Positions 35,879 through 44,860 of a stretch of DNA of 64,000 bases are shown piece by piece (the stretch's first letter is position 1; every line of letters starts with the position of its first letter). The DNA is from CALXQW01 sp031553045 (GTDB lineage Bacteria; Verrucomicrobiota; Verrucomicrobiia; Opitutales; Intestinicryptomonadaceae): assembly GCA_031553045.1 (NCBI GenBank), contig JAVBLZ010000005.1, forward strand, positions 51,491 through 115,490, in the 5' to 3' direction. The translations under genes and the position numbers were made by a program. The notes under the pieces are model-generated. The model was not told the DNA's origin. It ran no database searches and saw nothing but the letters and a program-made list of their open reading frames with translations.

Positions 35879-36757
35879 TTATTCCACAATTTTAACTTCA
35901 AGTTTAATTTCTTTGCGTAAAATTTTGTGCATAAAAACTAAAGTGTTTAGAAATAGCCGCAACCAAAATGGATGATAAGATTTGTTAACCGCCCAGTTCA
36001 ATTTTTTAGGGCTTATTCCGGCGGGAAGGCGCTTGAAAAGCCAGCGACAAAATTTCATAATTTTGGCATTGTATTTGTAGCATAATGAGCCGCAGTTGTT
36101 GCTCTTTAAATCTTGATTTTCATTTGCCCAATCTAGGCGCACTTTAATTGGGTTAGCATCAAAATTTTTAGTTTCAAATTTAAAGGTTGCGCTTAAAATA
36201 AATACGTCTGAAGCGTCCAAAAATTCAGTGTGTCTATATGCAAATTTAATTTCCGATTTTTTCTTTTTAACAATTTCAGCGTCCTTAACAAATTCAATTT
36301 CTTCCAGAAAATCAAAGATGGATAAATTTTCTTTAGTGCCTGTGCCGGCATTCATGGCTATTGCGCCGCCTACCTGACATGGGGCGCTTGAAAGATAGTA
36401 GGGGGCGTCCAGATTTCTTGCGTAAGTCCACCTTAAAAGAGTTATAAGAGGTGTGGAAGATGAAACTTTAACCAAGTTTTCATCAAGCGCTTCAATGGAA
36501 TGAGGCAGTGAGTTTGATAAAACAAAAGTTTTGACTACAATATTTTTAAAAAATACGTTTGAACCTGCGCCTAACACAAAAGTCGGTAAGTTATTTTTCT
36601 TTGCGTATGAAAATGCGTCGATGGCGTCTTGAGGGTTTTTAATTTCGCAAAACTGTTCTATAGTGTTCAGTGTTTTGAACTTGCTAAAGTTTTTGCTTTC
36701 GTAACGCCTAATTTCCATACCATAATGACATTCTAAATTCTCAATCAAAGCAAACAT
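35879..36757 (-). CDS. murB: Divergent MurB-like FAD protein (UDP-N-acetylenolpyruvoylglucosamine reductase family)
   Basis: The 292-residue protein follows the MurB order: TLNTIEQFCEIKN, VLGAGSNVFF (FAD pyrophosphate site), SSAPCQVGGAIAMNAGT, FAYRHTEF, and CGSLCYKYN with the candidate catalytic Ser. It ends KLEVKIVE, like the family's terminal Leu-Glu. MurB reduces the enolpyruvyl group to make UDP-MurNAc. Several places differ from the family: the AgIPGxVGG box reads SSAPCQVGG, and I cannot find the usual HANFIxN segment near the C-terminus. It stands alone, not in a cell-wall operon. It may be the only MurB, or a paralogue with another role. Confidence 0.62.
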   Translation of the reverse strand: MFALIENLECHYGMEIRRYESKNFSKFKTLNTIEQFCEIKNPQDAIDAFSYAKKNNLPTFVLGAGSNVFFKNIVVKTFVLSNSLPHSIEALDENLVKVSSSTPLITLLRWTYARNLDAPYYLSSAPCQVGGAIAMNAGTGTKENLSIFDFLEEIEFVKDAEIVKKKKSEIKFAYRHTEFLDASDVFILSATFKFETKNFDANPIKVRLDWANENQDLKSNNCGSLCYKYNAKIMKFCRWLFKRLPAGISPKKLNWAVNKSYHPFWLRLFLNTLVFMHKILRKEIKLEVKIVE

Positions 36758-36891
36758 ATTTTAAATTTTATTGACAATAAATTGATAGTGTTTAGTCAAT
36801 TAACTCGACGCTTTTGCGTAAGATTGGGGGCTACGTTTACTCTCATTTTGTTGAGGCGAATCTATTTTTTTAAACTAAATTTATCATATTT

Positions 36892-38763
36892 ATGAAATAT
36901 AAAACTGTAACAATACTAACATTTGCATCGGCAATTTCCGCCTGTCTTTGCGCTCAAGATGCCGCCGTGTCGGCTCAAGTTCCGGCGCCTTTAAACCCCA
37001 TAGGTCAGCCTTTGGGCGATACAAAGCCTATGGAGTCTATCATATATACCATCAATGAAGATACTCTGCCTGTGAAGTTTGATTGGCACGTGGTGTTGCT
37101 TAATCAGATTGGTTATGACACCGCCGCACATAAGCGCTTTACTGCCCCCCGTTCACCCGATAAAACCAAGTTTTACATACGCACAAGTAAAGACTCAAAA
37201 AAGCTTTTTGAAGGTGAAATTGGCAAAGACAAAATTGGAGACTTCACAGACTTTAAGCCAGTCGATAGCGCCGACGAATATCTAGTTGTCATAGAGGCAA
37301 CATCAACCCTGAAAGCGGGCGTTTCAGACCCTTTTGTAATTGAATCAGACTTTCATAAAAAGCGTTTCTGGCAGTTGGCGGTTGATTTTTTAGTCGATAG
37401 CAGAAGCGTTGTGGGCACACATCCAAGCGCCTTTGGCGGTTGCCCTTGGAGAGACGGCACTTATTATGACTTCATCATACCTTCTTTGGTGTTGATGTAT
37501 TTGAGCGACAATGTTACGGTGGAAAATATGCCCAAACAGATAGACTGGGCGGCAGACAAAGCCCGCATAAATTCGGCAGATTTTAAGTATGATCCTAAAA
37601 ATCCAAACGGTGGTGTAGAAATTTTTGAGTTTGCAAAAAAATATTACGATGAAATTGAAGCTCCTGCCGCAAATGCGCCGGACGTAGTAAAGCTAATACA
37701 CTGGGGGCTTGGTTATTATACTCTCAACCCTGCAACCAGAGATCCTTCCGGCGATATCTTGCCAAGGCAGATACATTCTCAAACCCTTGAACAGATGGCT
37801 TATGCTCTTTGGGCGTATCCTGCCATGAAAAGTTGGATTCCAAAATCTCTTTATGAAAAGGCAAAGAAGGTCGTGTTTGACAACTGGGAACGTGCGGGCT
37901 GTCTAGATATAGACCCGCTTTGGAGTCCGGAACTTTACGGAGTTCATGAAGATGTAGATCCTCGTCATCCTATTCCTCTCAAAGGGCGTCATGCGCCCGG
38001 GCATTCCATAGTTCCAAATTTGCTGATGTATGAAATCGCCCTTGCAGACAAAAAAGCGGACGCTGAAAAATATTTGTCCGCAGCAATAAATCAGGCTGAT
38101 TGGATAGTGAAAAATATGGATTGGAAGAATCCGTATGCCACAAAGGGCCATAGAATGAGTGAGCACCGTACAATTCCAAATCTGGTTTGGCTCTTGCAAA
38201 AATATCCGGGCAAAGCGCCCGTGGGTCTGCGTGAAAGCATTAAAAAATGGTGCGACGTTGTAATATTGCGCTCTCAAAATATGTGGGACTTCAGATGCTT
38301 TAACACAATAGGTCAGTTTAAATCTGAAACCATAGATTATATGAATGAAGCGGGCAATTTGATTTCTTTCCCTGCCTGCGCTATTGCAGCATCTTGGGCT
38401 ATTAGCGATACGCAGATGAAAAGCGATTTGAGTAAAATTTCCACAGCACAAGTTGACAACATTTTTGGGCGCAATCCAAAGCTCTGCGCAGGTGTTGGGC
38501 ATCCTAAAATGGGATGGGATAAAATCGGCGTGGATAGGGGCTGGCCTCGGCACTACACCAATAATGTCTGCGCAAGGCTCGAAACTGTGAGGGGTTCTAT
38601 CGACACATCCTGCGGTTCGGAAGCGTATCCGTTTTATCCAAATGCAAAATATAGACACGCAGAAGGCTGGGTAAATTATGGCGCTAGTTGGATAACTTCT
38701 CTTGCATATATCAACTGGGATAGAAGCGGCGATAGCCCCGCATATATACGCTTTGCAGAGTAG
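36892..38763 (+). CDS. Exported six-hairpin glycosidase-like protein with cellulase-type N-terminal domain
   Basis: The 623-residue protein has a signal peptide (MKYKTVTILTFASAISACLCA), then an Ig-like domain (about residues 65-160) with LLNQIGYDTAAHKRF. That opening is the usual start of CelD_N domains in GH9-type proteins. The remaining 450 residues are helical with aromatic and His-rich loops (KGRHAPGHS, SEHRTIPN, RGWPRHYTNN), in keeping with an alpha/alpha six-hairpin barrel. I do not see the canonical GH9 DAGD motif, so the catalytic family is uncertain. It likely acts on plant or host polysaccharide. The SDR genes follow 44 bases later. Confidence 0.62.
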   Translation: MKYKTVTILTFASAISACLCAQDAAVSAQVPAPLNPIGQPLGDTKPMESIIYTINEDTLPVKFDWHVVLLNQIGYDTAAHKRFTAPRSPDKTKFYIRTSKDSKKLFEGEIGKDKIGDFTDFKPVDSADEYLVVIEATSTLKAGVSDPFVIESDFHKKRFWQLAVDFLVDSRSVVGTHPSAFGGCPWRDGTYYDFIIPSLVLMYLSDNVTVENMPKQIDWAADKARINSADFKYDPKNPNGGVEIFEFAKKYYDEIEAPAANAPDVVKLIHWGLGYYTLNPATRDPSGDILPRQIHSQTLEQMAYALWAYPAMKSWIPKSLYEKAKKVVFDNWERAGCLDIDPLWSPELYGVHEDVDPRHPIPLKGRHAPGHSIVPNLLMYEIALADKKADAEKYLSAAINQADWIVKNMDWKNPYATKGHRMSEHRTIPNLVWLLQKYPGKAPVGLRESIKKWCDVVILRSQNMWDFRCFNTIGQFKSETIDYMNEAGNLISFPACAIAASWAISDTQMKSDLSKISTAQVDNIFGRNPKLCAGVGHPKMGWDKIGVDRGWPRHYTNNVCARLETVRGSIDTSCGSEAYPFYPNAKYRHAEGWVNYGASWITSLAYINWDRSGDSPAYIRFAE

Positions 38764-38807
38764 TTTTCTGCTTGCTAAAAAATTTAATTAAGTTCTTCTT
38801 AACAAAT

Positions 38808-39551
38808 ATGAAATATACTTTTAACAATAGAATTGCGGCTGTAACCGGCGCAAACAGAGGCATAGGTAAAGAGATTTCTTTAGACCTTGCAAAACATGGC
38901 TGCAAGGTGCTTTGTCTGGGGCGCAAGATGGAGTCTTTGCAGGTGGTCGTTGATGAAATCAAATCTTTGGGCGGTTATGCTGAGGCTTTTGAAATTGACG
39001 TTACCAGTTCGGAATCTAGCAGGCTTTGTGCTGAAAAAATCTTGGAAAAATATGAAACCGTGGATATTTTGGTAAACAATGCCGGCATAGCAAGAGACTC
39101 TCTTGCCGTTACCATGAGCGATGAAGATTGGGATGACGTTATCAAAACAAACCTCAACGGCTCTTTCTATCTTACAAGAGAGCTTATTATGCCCATGATT
39201 GCAAATGAATGGGGCAGGATTATTTTTATTTCTTCCATCACGGGTTTGTACGGTTGCTGCGGTTTGTCAAATTATTCGGCGGCAAAAGCGGGGGTGATAG
39301 GCTTGGCAAGGTCGCTTGCGGTTGAGCTTGGCGCAAAGAATATAACATCAAACGCCATAGCGCCGGGGCTCGTGGAAACTGACTTGATAAAAACTTCCAT
39401 CCCCAAAGAATTTATTGAAAAACATATAGAAAAATTCAACAGGATGTGCACGGTTCAAGACGTCTCTGCAATATGCAGATTTTACGCCTCTGAAGAAGGC
39501 GGGTTTATGAATGGTGAGGTCATTGTAGTTGACGGCGGCAGAAGAATGTAG
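38808..39551 (+). CDS. Short-chain dehydrogenase/reductase, FabG-like (first of a pair)
   Basis: The 247-residue protein has the classical SDR motifs: TGANRGIG for NADP(H), LVNNAGIARDS, and the catalytic Ser-Tyr-Lys in SSITGLYGCCGLSNYSAAKAG, with Tyr and Lys spaced as YxxxK. The C-terminal GGFMNGEVIVVDGGRRM segment is typical of FabG-like reductases. It may reduce 3-oxoacyl groups or oxidise a sugar or polyol. The ATG at 38808 is used, as the upstream codons are not conserved in SDRs. Its neighbour, seven bases downstream, is a related SDR, which suggests an ancient tandem duplication. Confidence 0.9.
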   Translation: MKYTFNNRIAAVTGANRGIGKEISLDLAKHGCKVLCLGRKMESLQVVVDEIKSLGGYAEAFEIDVTSSESSRLCAEKILEKYETVDILVNNAGIARDSLAVTMSDEDWDDVIKTNLNGSFYLTRELIMPMIANEWGRIIFISSITGLYGCCGLSNYSAAKAGVIGLARSLAVELGAKNITSNAIAPGLVETDLIKTSIPKEFIEKHIEKFNRMCTVQDVSAICRFYASEEGGFMNGEVIVVDGGRRM

Positions 39552-39558
39552 GTTTAAA

Positions 39559-40320
39559 ATGGAAAATAATTTAAAAGGTAAAACGGCATTGGTAACGGGC
39601 GCAAGCGCTGGCATTGGTAAGGCAACTGCAATAGCCATGGCGCAAGACGGCGCAAAAGTAATATGCGCAAGCAGAAATCTTGAAAATTGTCAGGCGGTGG
39701 CAAAAGAAATTACGGACATGGGGCTTCTTGCAGACGCCTATTCTGTCGATGTTTCAAAGCCTGAAGATGTGAAAGTTTTTGCGGCGGAAGTTTTAAAAAA
39801 ACATGAAAGGGTGGATATACTCGTCAACAATGCCGGTACGGCGATTGCAAAAATGTTCCTTGTTACAAAAATTGAAGATTGGAATTGGATTATGGAAACC
39901 AATCTTACAAGTTGTTTCACTGTAACAAGCGCATTTATAAGGCCCATGCTCATGAATGGCTGGGGCAGAATCATAAACATAAGTTCTCTTTCCGGACTGA
40001 TAGGCAATCCTGGTCAAGTTTGCTATTCTGCAGCAAAATCCGGCATAGTGGGCTTTACCAAAACTCTCGCCAGAGATTTTCAGAGCAATTTTATAACCGT
40101 CAACACCGTAGCGCCAGGCTTTATAGACACGCCTTTGGTGCGTACAAAACTGACGGAAAGCACAATAGAATATATCAGAAGCGTTACTCCTTTGCGTAAG
40201 CTTGGTGTTCCGGAAGACGTTGCAAATTTGTGCTTATTTCTATCTCAAGATGATGCAAGTTATATCAATGGTCAGGTCATTAAAATAGACGGCGGTTTGG
40301 CGCAGCAATATTTTGAATAA
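39559..40320 (+). CDS. Short-chain dehydrogenase/reductase, FabG-like (second of a pair)
   Basis: The 253-residue protein has TGASAGIGKAT, LVNNAGTAIAKM, ISSLSGLIGNPGQVCYSAAKSG with the catalytic Ser, Tyr and Lys, and the final SYINGQVIKIDGG. It is clearly related to the SDR just upstream (same motif order, similar length), yet only moderately similar in sequence. A TAGG stretch upstream of the ATG is a weak ribosome binding site. Together the pair could act in one pathway, or as a heteromeric reductase; this cannot be decided from the sequence. Confidence 0.9.
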   Translation: MENNLKGKTALVTGASAGIGKATAIAMAQDGAKVICASRNLENCQAVAKEITDMGLLADAYSVDVSKPEDVKVFAAEVLKKHERVDILVNNAGTAIAKMFLVTKIEDWNWIMETNLTSCFTVTSAFIRPMLMNGWGRIINISSLSGLIGNPGQVCYSAAKSGIVGFTKTLARDFQSNFITVNTVAPGFIDTPLVRTKLTESTIEYIRSVTPLRKLGVPEDVANLCLFLSQDDASYINGQVIKIDGGLAQQYFE

Positions 40321-40376
40321 GTTTGGCGTGTCTGGTTGCACTCGCAATTTCTTGCATTTTGTTTTGATTTTTAAAG

Positions 40377-41309
40377 ATGTACGCTGAGAAAAATACTTCA
40401 AGAGAAAGTCAAATTTACAAAGTTACAATAGTTGGGTCTGTTGTGAATTTTGTTTTGATTGTATTTAAGCTCTTGGCGGGTATTTTTGCAAACAGTGCCG
40501 CTATGATTGCGGACGCAATACATTCTGTGTCTGATTTTTTGACAGATGTGGTTGTGCTTTATTTTGTGAAGGTTTCTTCATCGCCCAAAGATAAAGACCA
40601 TAATTACGGACACGGAAAGTTTGAGACTACCGCAGTTTTAGTCATAGGTTTAACCCTGATGTTTGTCGCCTTTGGCATTGCTTGGAGCGCTGTTAGCTCA
40701 ATAACAAAAGTCTTGTCGGGCGGTGAATTGCAAAGCCCAAGGCTGCTTGCCTTCATTGCGGCGTTGGTGTCCATAATTTTCAAAGAAGCTTTATATTGGT
40801 ACACGTATATCAACGGCAGAAAACTAAACAGCGATTCCGTAGTGGCAAACGCTGCGCATCATCGCAGCGACGCATTTTCATCTGTCGCAACTGCTCTTGG
40901 CATAGGCGGCGCAATTTTATTTGGCGGAGAATGGGCAATTTTAGACCCCATAGCGGCATTGATTGTCAGCGTGTTTATAGGCTACATTGCGTTTAAGTTT
41001 TTAAAAGGCAGTTTCCAAGAGCTTATGGAGACTTCTTTGCCTGATGAAGTTGTCAATGAAATTATAAAGATTGCCTGCGGTATTGAAAAAATCGCTCAGC
41101 CGCATAATTTGCGTACGCGTAAAATTGGGCACTATTGCGCCATAGAAATGCACGTGCGTCTAGACCCAAACATGACAATCTCCGAAGCGCATGAAATTGT
41201 AACTACTTTAGAAGAAAAATTAAAATCCATGTATGGGGCAAACACGCACGTAATAATCCACATGGAACCAATGAAAGATGGCGGTTTTGACGCCTGCGTA
41301 ATAAAATGA
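40377..41309 (+). CDS. Cation diffusion facilitator (metal/proton antiporter)
   Basis: The 310-residue protein has six predicted membrane helices and the two metal-site patterns of CDF proteins: DAIHSVSDFLTD in helix 2 and AAHHRSDAFSSVAT in helix 5 (HxxxD). The C-terminal 90 residues form the cytosolic ferredoxin-like regulatory domain. Members export Zn, Co, Fe or Mn in exchange for protons; the metal cannot be told here. It is the last gene in this plus-strand run and is followed by a bidirectional terminator before the convergent miaA. Confidence 0.93.
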   Translation: MYAEKNTSRESQIYKVTIVGSVVNFVLIVFKLLAGIFANSAAMIADAIHSVSDFLTDVVVLYFVKVSSSPKDKDHNYGHGKFETTAVLVIGLTLMFVAFGIAWSAVSSITKVLSGGELQSPRLLAFIAALVSIIFKEALYWYTYINGRKLNSDSVVANAAHHRSDAFSSVATALGIGGAILFGGEWAILDPIAALIVSVFIGYIAFKFLKGSFQELMETSLPDEVVNEIIKIACGIEKIAQPHNLRTRKIGHYCAIEMHVRLDPNMTISEAHEIVTTLEEKLKSMYGANTHVIIHMEPMKDGGFDACVIK

Positions 41310-41312
41310 TAA

Positions 41313-41341
41313 TGCAAAAATTTGCTCTGAAAATTTTTGCG
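41313..41341. terminator. Bidirectional terminator between the CDF gene and miaA
   Basis: GCAAAAATTT (41314-41323) and AAATTTTTGC (41331-41340) form a perfect stem with loop GCTCTGA, between convergent stop codons. It is AT-rich, so a modest terminator. Confidence 0.6.
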
Positions 41342-41354
41342 TAGGCAGTGAGGT

Positions 41355-42224
41355 CTAATTAATCAGATTATTGCGGAAAAATTTTCTTTGCTTCTTAACT
41401 AAAGAGAAAGTGGATTTAACGATGTTGGTGTGCAAATCATCAAGGCTGGTAGCCCGACCTTGCTTTACCCATTCCAAAACTTCCCTATACCCAACAGAGT
41501 TTGACAAAGAGGCGTTATTTTCAAACCCCAAGCTGATAAGTTTTTCAACTTCCTCTATTAAACCTTTATCCAGCATGTTTTTTGCCCTGAGTGATATGGA
41601 ATTTTTCAGTTCAAAATCAGGCTTGTCTATTATGCGCAAATCTCGACTAATTTCACCCATGGGGCATGGCAGGTTTTTGAAATGTTCCAACGCATCTTTC
41701 ACAGATTTTTTTGACGCCAAAACTCTCTCCAAAGCGTTTTTTGTGCGTCTAGGGTTTTTCATGTCTATAATTTTATAAGCCTCTGAATCCAACTTCAAAA
41801 GCTCAAGCGCCAAGAGCTCCGCACCGCCTTGTTTTTCTATGGCGGCGGTAAAATCCTTGATTTCTTGCGGTATTTCAAGCTCATCCGTAACTGCGCTAAA
41901 CCAACTTTTAAGATAAAATCCGCTTCCGCCAGCAACTATGACTTTTTTACCTCTATTCAAAATATCTTCAAAGGCGGATTTTGCGTGCGATATATAATCG
42001 GCAATATTGAATTGCTTTGAGGGCTCTGCAATATCTATAAGGTGGTGCGGCACTTTAGAAAGCTCCTCTTTTGAGGGCTTTGCAGAACCTATGTCGGCGT
42101 ATTTATAGACGAGTATGCTGTCGCAGGAAATAATTTCGGCATCAATTTCTTGTGCTAGCTTTAGGGCTTCAGCAGTTTTTCCGCAGGCGGTTGGTCCGGT
42201 TATTATTATCACGTTTTCTAACAT
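41355..42224 (-). CDS. miaA: tRNA dimethylallyltransferase
   Basis: The 289-residue protein has the P-loop GPTACGKTAEAL, the catalytic SCDSILVYKYADIGSAKP region, HHLIDI, and the later SVGYREVLEW segment. MiaA transfers a dimethylallyl group to A37 of tRNAs reading UNN codons, using DMAPP from the isoprenoid pathway encoded at 19.9-24.7 kb. It is transcribed on its own; the OMP gene upstream ends with its own terminator. Confidence 0.95.
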   Translation of the reverse strand: MLENVIIITGPTACGKTAEALKLAQEIDAEIISCDSILVYKYADIGSAKPSKEELSKVPHHLIDIAEPSKQFNIADYISHAKSAFEDILNRGKKVIVAGGSGFYLKSWFSAVTDELEIPQEIKDFTAAIEKQGGAELLALELLKLDSEAYKIIDMKNPRRTKNALERVLASKKSVKDALEHFKNLPCPMGEISRDLRIIDKPDFELKNSISLRAKNMLDKGLIEEVEKLISLGFENNASLSNSVGYREVLEWVKQGRATSLDDLHTNIVKSTFSLVKKQRKFFRNNLIN

Positions 42225-42280
42225 ATAATGCGTCTAGATTTTCAGATTTCAAACACACTCAGATACGAGAAGCCTAAACA

Positions 42281-42307
42281 AAAAAAGAGGCCGTTAAGAC
42301 CTCTTTT
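42281..42307 (-). terminator. Intrinsic terminator of the beta-barrel gene
   Basis: AAAAGAGG and CCTCTTTT form a perfect eight-base stem (42283-42307). On the minus strand it is followed by a T run, 23 bases past the stop of the beta-barrel gene. Confidence 0.85.
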
Positions 42308-42329
42308 AGTTATTATGAATAAAGATTTA

Positions 42330-43151
42330 TTATCTGGCAAAGCCGATTCTGAGCTTGAGACCAAATACGTCAGATCTGGTTTCTTTTGAATAATCTATGC
42401 CCAAGTAGTTTTCACTTTCATTTGCGCCAAAGTCATGCGTCCAGAAGAAAGAAACGCCAAGTTGGTCTGTAGCCCAGTATGTGAGGTCTAAACCAACAGC
42501 CTGTGTGCAGGCAATGTTTGAGCCTTCATTGCCGTTCCAAATCCAAGTAGGAGTAACAGAAAGCTTGTCTGTAATGACAAACTCAACACCGCCGCCAAAT
42601 TTATAGAAGAAATAATTTGGTGAAGATAAGAAACCGTCGCCAGGGTTTGCAACACCGCCAGCCTCATTGGAGCCGCTTGCGATTGAATAACCCGCAGCAA
42701 CCAAAACAAAAGGCTTTACCGCTTTGAGGTATTCAAGAGATGTTTCAAAATTCAAATAAGGTGTAAGACCTACGCCTATATCAAAACGAACTTCAGAAAG
42801 TTTAACCGAGCTTAATGCAGGGTTTGTGAATGTAGTTTCGCCACTGTAACCGCCGTTTGCGAAAACTTGGGCATCCATACCAAACCATTTGCAGTCTTTA
42901 AGAACATTTACGCTTGGTTTGAAAACAGGAATGTTGAAAGCCAATGTACCGGATGCGCCAACTGCGTCCGATCTTTCAGATGCCCCAAAAAGCGAAACTT
43001 TGGAGGAATTGTACTCAGCACCCGCAGCAATTATAATGCTGGTTCTGCCCAAATTGCCCGTATTTTCTGTTTTTTTGGACCATGCCGCAAACGTGGCAGA
43101 GGTCGCCAATAGTGAGGTAATAACAAGTAGAGATGCTTTCTTTATATTCAT
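42330..43151 (-). CDS. Outer-membrane beta-barrel protein
   Basis: The 273-residue protein has a signal peptide (MNIKKASLLVITSLLATSATFAA) followed by alternating beta-strand sequence rich in Gly, aromatic and polar residues. Examples are FGMDAQVFANGG, YFFYKFGGGVEF and VGLDLTYWATDQLGVSFFW. It ends GLKLRIGFAR, in the manner of C-terminal barrel strands with a terminal aromatic motif. It should form a porin-like or small outer-membrane barrel of about 10-12 strands. No specific family was recognised. Confidence 0.75.
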   Translation of the reverse strand: MNIKKASLLVITSLLATSATFAAWSKKTENTGNLGRTSIIIAAGAEYNSSKVSLFGASERSDAVGASGTLAFNIPVFKPSVNVLKDCKWFGMDAQVFANGGYSGETTFTNPALSSVKLSEVRFDIGVGLTPYLNFETSLEYLKAVKPFVLVAAGYSIASGSNEAGGVANPGDGFLSSPNYFFYKFGGGVEFVITDKLSVTPTWIWNGNEGSNIACTQAVGLDLTYWATDQLGVSFFWTHDFGANESENYLGIDYSKETRSDVFGLKLRIGFAR

Positions 43152-43271
43152 AATGAAATTTACTCTAAAAAAATTCTCGCATTTGTAAAGTCTTTTTAGA
43201 AAAAATTTACATGATAGATATACGGCTTAGTGGTTGACAAAATTTTTAATGTAGGAAGACTTGAATGCGCT

Positions 43272-44423
43272 ATGAACAATTTTACACTTTACAATCCTAC
43301 AAAGGTTATTTTTGGAAAAGGCGCTTGTGCGAAAATATCGTCGTTATTGCCCAAAGACGCAAAAATTTTGCTTCTTTACGGGGGCGGTTCTATAAAGAAG
43401 AACGGCGTCTATAAGCAAGTAACAACTGCGCTAAAACAATTTAAGTTTGTGGAGTTTGCCGGTATAGAGGCAAATCCTGAATACGAAACTTGCATGAAAG
43501 CACTTGCCTTAATCAAAAAAGAAAAACTCAATTTTGTGTTGGCGGTTGGCGGAGGCAGCGTGATAGACGCCTGCAAATTTATCGTGGCGGCGGCAAAATT
43601 CAAGGGAGAGCCTTGGGACATTTTGTCTAAAGGCATAAAACTTCAAGACGCAATGCCATTTGCAACAGTTTTGACACTTCCGGCGACCGGGTCTGAAATG
43701 AATTCCGGCTCGGTAATCAGCCGCAGGCAGATTGAAGAAAAGCTGGCGTTCATTGATGAATTGGTGTTCCCAAAATTTTCTGTATTAGACCCAACATTCA
43801 CATATTCTTTGCCGTCAAAGCAAGTTACAAACGGCATAGTTGACGCCTTTATACACGTGTTAGAGCAATACCTCACGTATCCACAAAACGCCCCTTTGCA
43901 AGATAGATTCGCAGAAGGCATAATGTCCACTCTTTATGAGGAAAGTTTGAAGGTAATTAAAGACCCTAATAATTACGATATTCGGGCAAACATAATGTTT
44001 TCCGCAACTATGGCGTTGAATTATCTGATTAGTTCTGGCGTGGCGCAAGACTGGGCGACACACATGATAGGGCACTCAATCACCGCCCTCTACGGCTTAG
44101 ACCACGCCCAGACCTTGGCAATAGTCATGCCAAAAATCATGAAATATAAAAAAGCGCAAAAGAAGGAGAAGATTTTGAGATTGGGTAAAACCGTATTTGG
44201 CGTTACTGAAAAAAGCTCTAAACTTGGCGTTGAAAAGACAATAACAGCTTTTGAAGCTTGGCTTAAAAAAATAGGCGTGAAAATTCAATACGCAGATTAT
44301 GGCATAGTTGACAATCTGCCTGAAAGGGTTGCAAAAAATCTTGAAAAAACTGGAATGCTCAAGCTTGGGGAGCATGCGGACATCACGCCCAAAGACGTCA
44401 TCAAGCTTCTTAAACTAAAATAA
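43272..44423 (+). CDS. Iron-containing alcohol dehydrogenase, YqhD/BdhA-like
   Basis: The 383-residue protein starts MNNFTLYNPTKVIFGKG, the standard opening of YqhD-type enzymes, with AVGGGSVIDACKF (nucleotide site), LPATGSEMNSGSVIS, and metal ligands in DAFIHVLEQY, HMIGHSITALYGLDHAQ. It reduces aldehydes to alcohols with NADPH in many bacteria. The ATG at 43272 is the usual start; an earlier in-frame start at 43230 lies outside the family alignment. It is the only gene in its transcript unit; its last bases are followed by a hairpin serving both strands. Confidence 0.93.
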   Translation: MNNFTLYNPTKVIFGKGACAKISSLLPKDAKILLLYGGGSIKKNGVYKQVTTALKQFKFVEFAGIEANPEYETCMKALALIKKEKLNFVLAVGGGSVIDACKFIVAAAKFKGEPWDILSKGIKLQDAMPFATVLTLPATGSEMNSGSVISRRQIEEKLAFIDELVFPKFSVLDPTFTYSLPSKQVTNGIVDAFIHVLEQYLTYPQNAPLQDRFAEGIMSTLYEESLKVIKDPNNYDIRANIMFSATMALNYLISSGVAQDWATHMIGHSITALYGLDHAQTLAIVMPKIMKYKKAQKKEKILRLGKTVFGVTEKSSKLGVEKTITAFEAWLKKIGVKIQYADYGIVDNLPERVAKNLEKTGMLKLGEHADITPKDVIKLLKLK

Positions 44424-44454
44424 ATAAGAGAGTTTCCAAATTGTCTGCGGACAT

Positions 44455-44484
44455 AAAAATACCTCTGGCTTACCCAGAGGTATT
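44455..44484. terminator. Bidirectional terminator between yqhD-like and Cys-rich genes
   Basis: ATACCTCTGG (44459-44468) pairs with CCAGAGGTAT (44474-44483), loop CTTAC. The left side has AAAAA, so the T run is on the minus strand after the Cys-rich gene. Confidence 0.85.
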
Positions 44485-44528
44485 ATGTTTTACACAAGCA
44501 CGGCAAGCCGCCGCATTTGTGTTAAATA

Positions 44529-44801
44529 TTACTTGGCTTCCGTCTTTTTGCAGGTGGATTTGCTCTTAGGGCAAGAATCTGCCGCTTTTGGGCAAGATTT
44601 ATCCGCCTTTTTGCAATCTGCTGCTTTATCTTTGCAAGCGCAAGTGCAGGAGTTTTCAGCACATTTTGCGGGGCAAGCGCCTTTGCATACGCAAGAACAA
44701 GCGGCGTTATCCGAAGCGCTGCAAGCAGCCTTGGCTTCGGCGGCATAAGACGCAAAAGCAAAGCTCAATGAGGCCAATGATATGAGTAGTATTTTTTTCA
44801 T
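44529..44801 (-). CDS. Cysteine-rich small exported protein
   Basis: The 90-residue product has a signal peptide (MKKILLISLASLSFAFASYAA) and a mature part of about 65 residues with 13 cysteines, arranged as CxC, CxxxC and isolated Cys with many Lys and Ala. No fold was recognised. Such a density of cysteines suggests metal binding (metallothionein-like) or a disulfide-knotted periplasmic peptide. The ATG at 44801 starts the signal; the longer reading from 44831 is not needed. It lies between yqhD-like and dinB. Confidence 0.72.
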   Translation of the reverse strand: MKKILLISLASLSFAFASYAAEAKAACSASDNAACSCVCKGACPAKCAENSCTCACKDKAADCKKADKSCPKAADSCPKSKSTCKKTEAK

Positions 44802-44860
44802 GATATTTTTATTAATAATATTCAACCTCATTATCGGTCAAAATTTGTTTTAATCAAGAC

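Noticed and set aside
37903..38658. A 251-codon minus-strand open frame within the six-hairpin protein gene
   Set aside because: The sense frame has a signal peptide and domain signs; the antisense product is a His/Arg/Ile-rich shadow.
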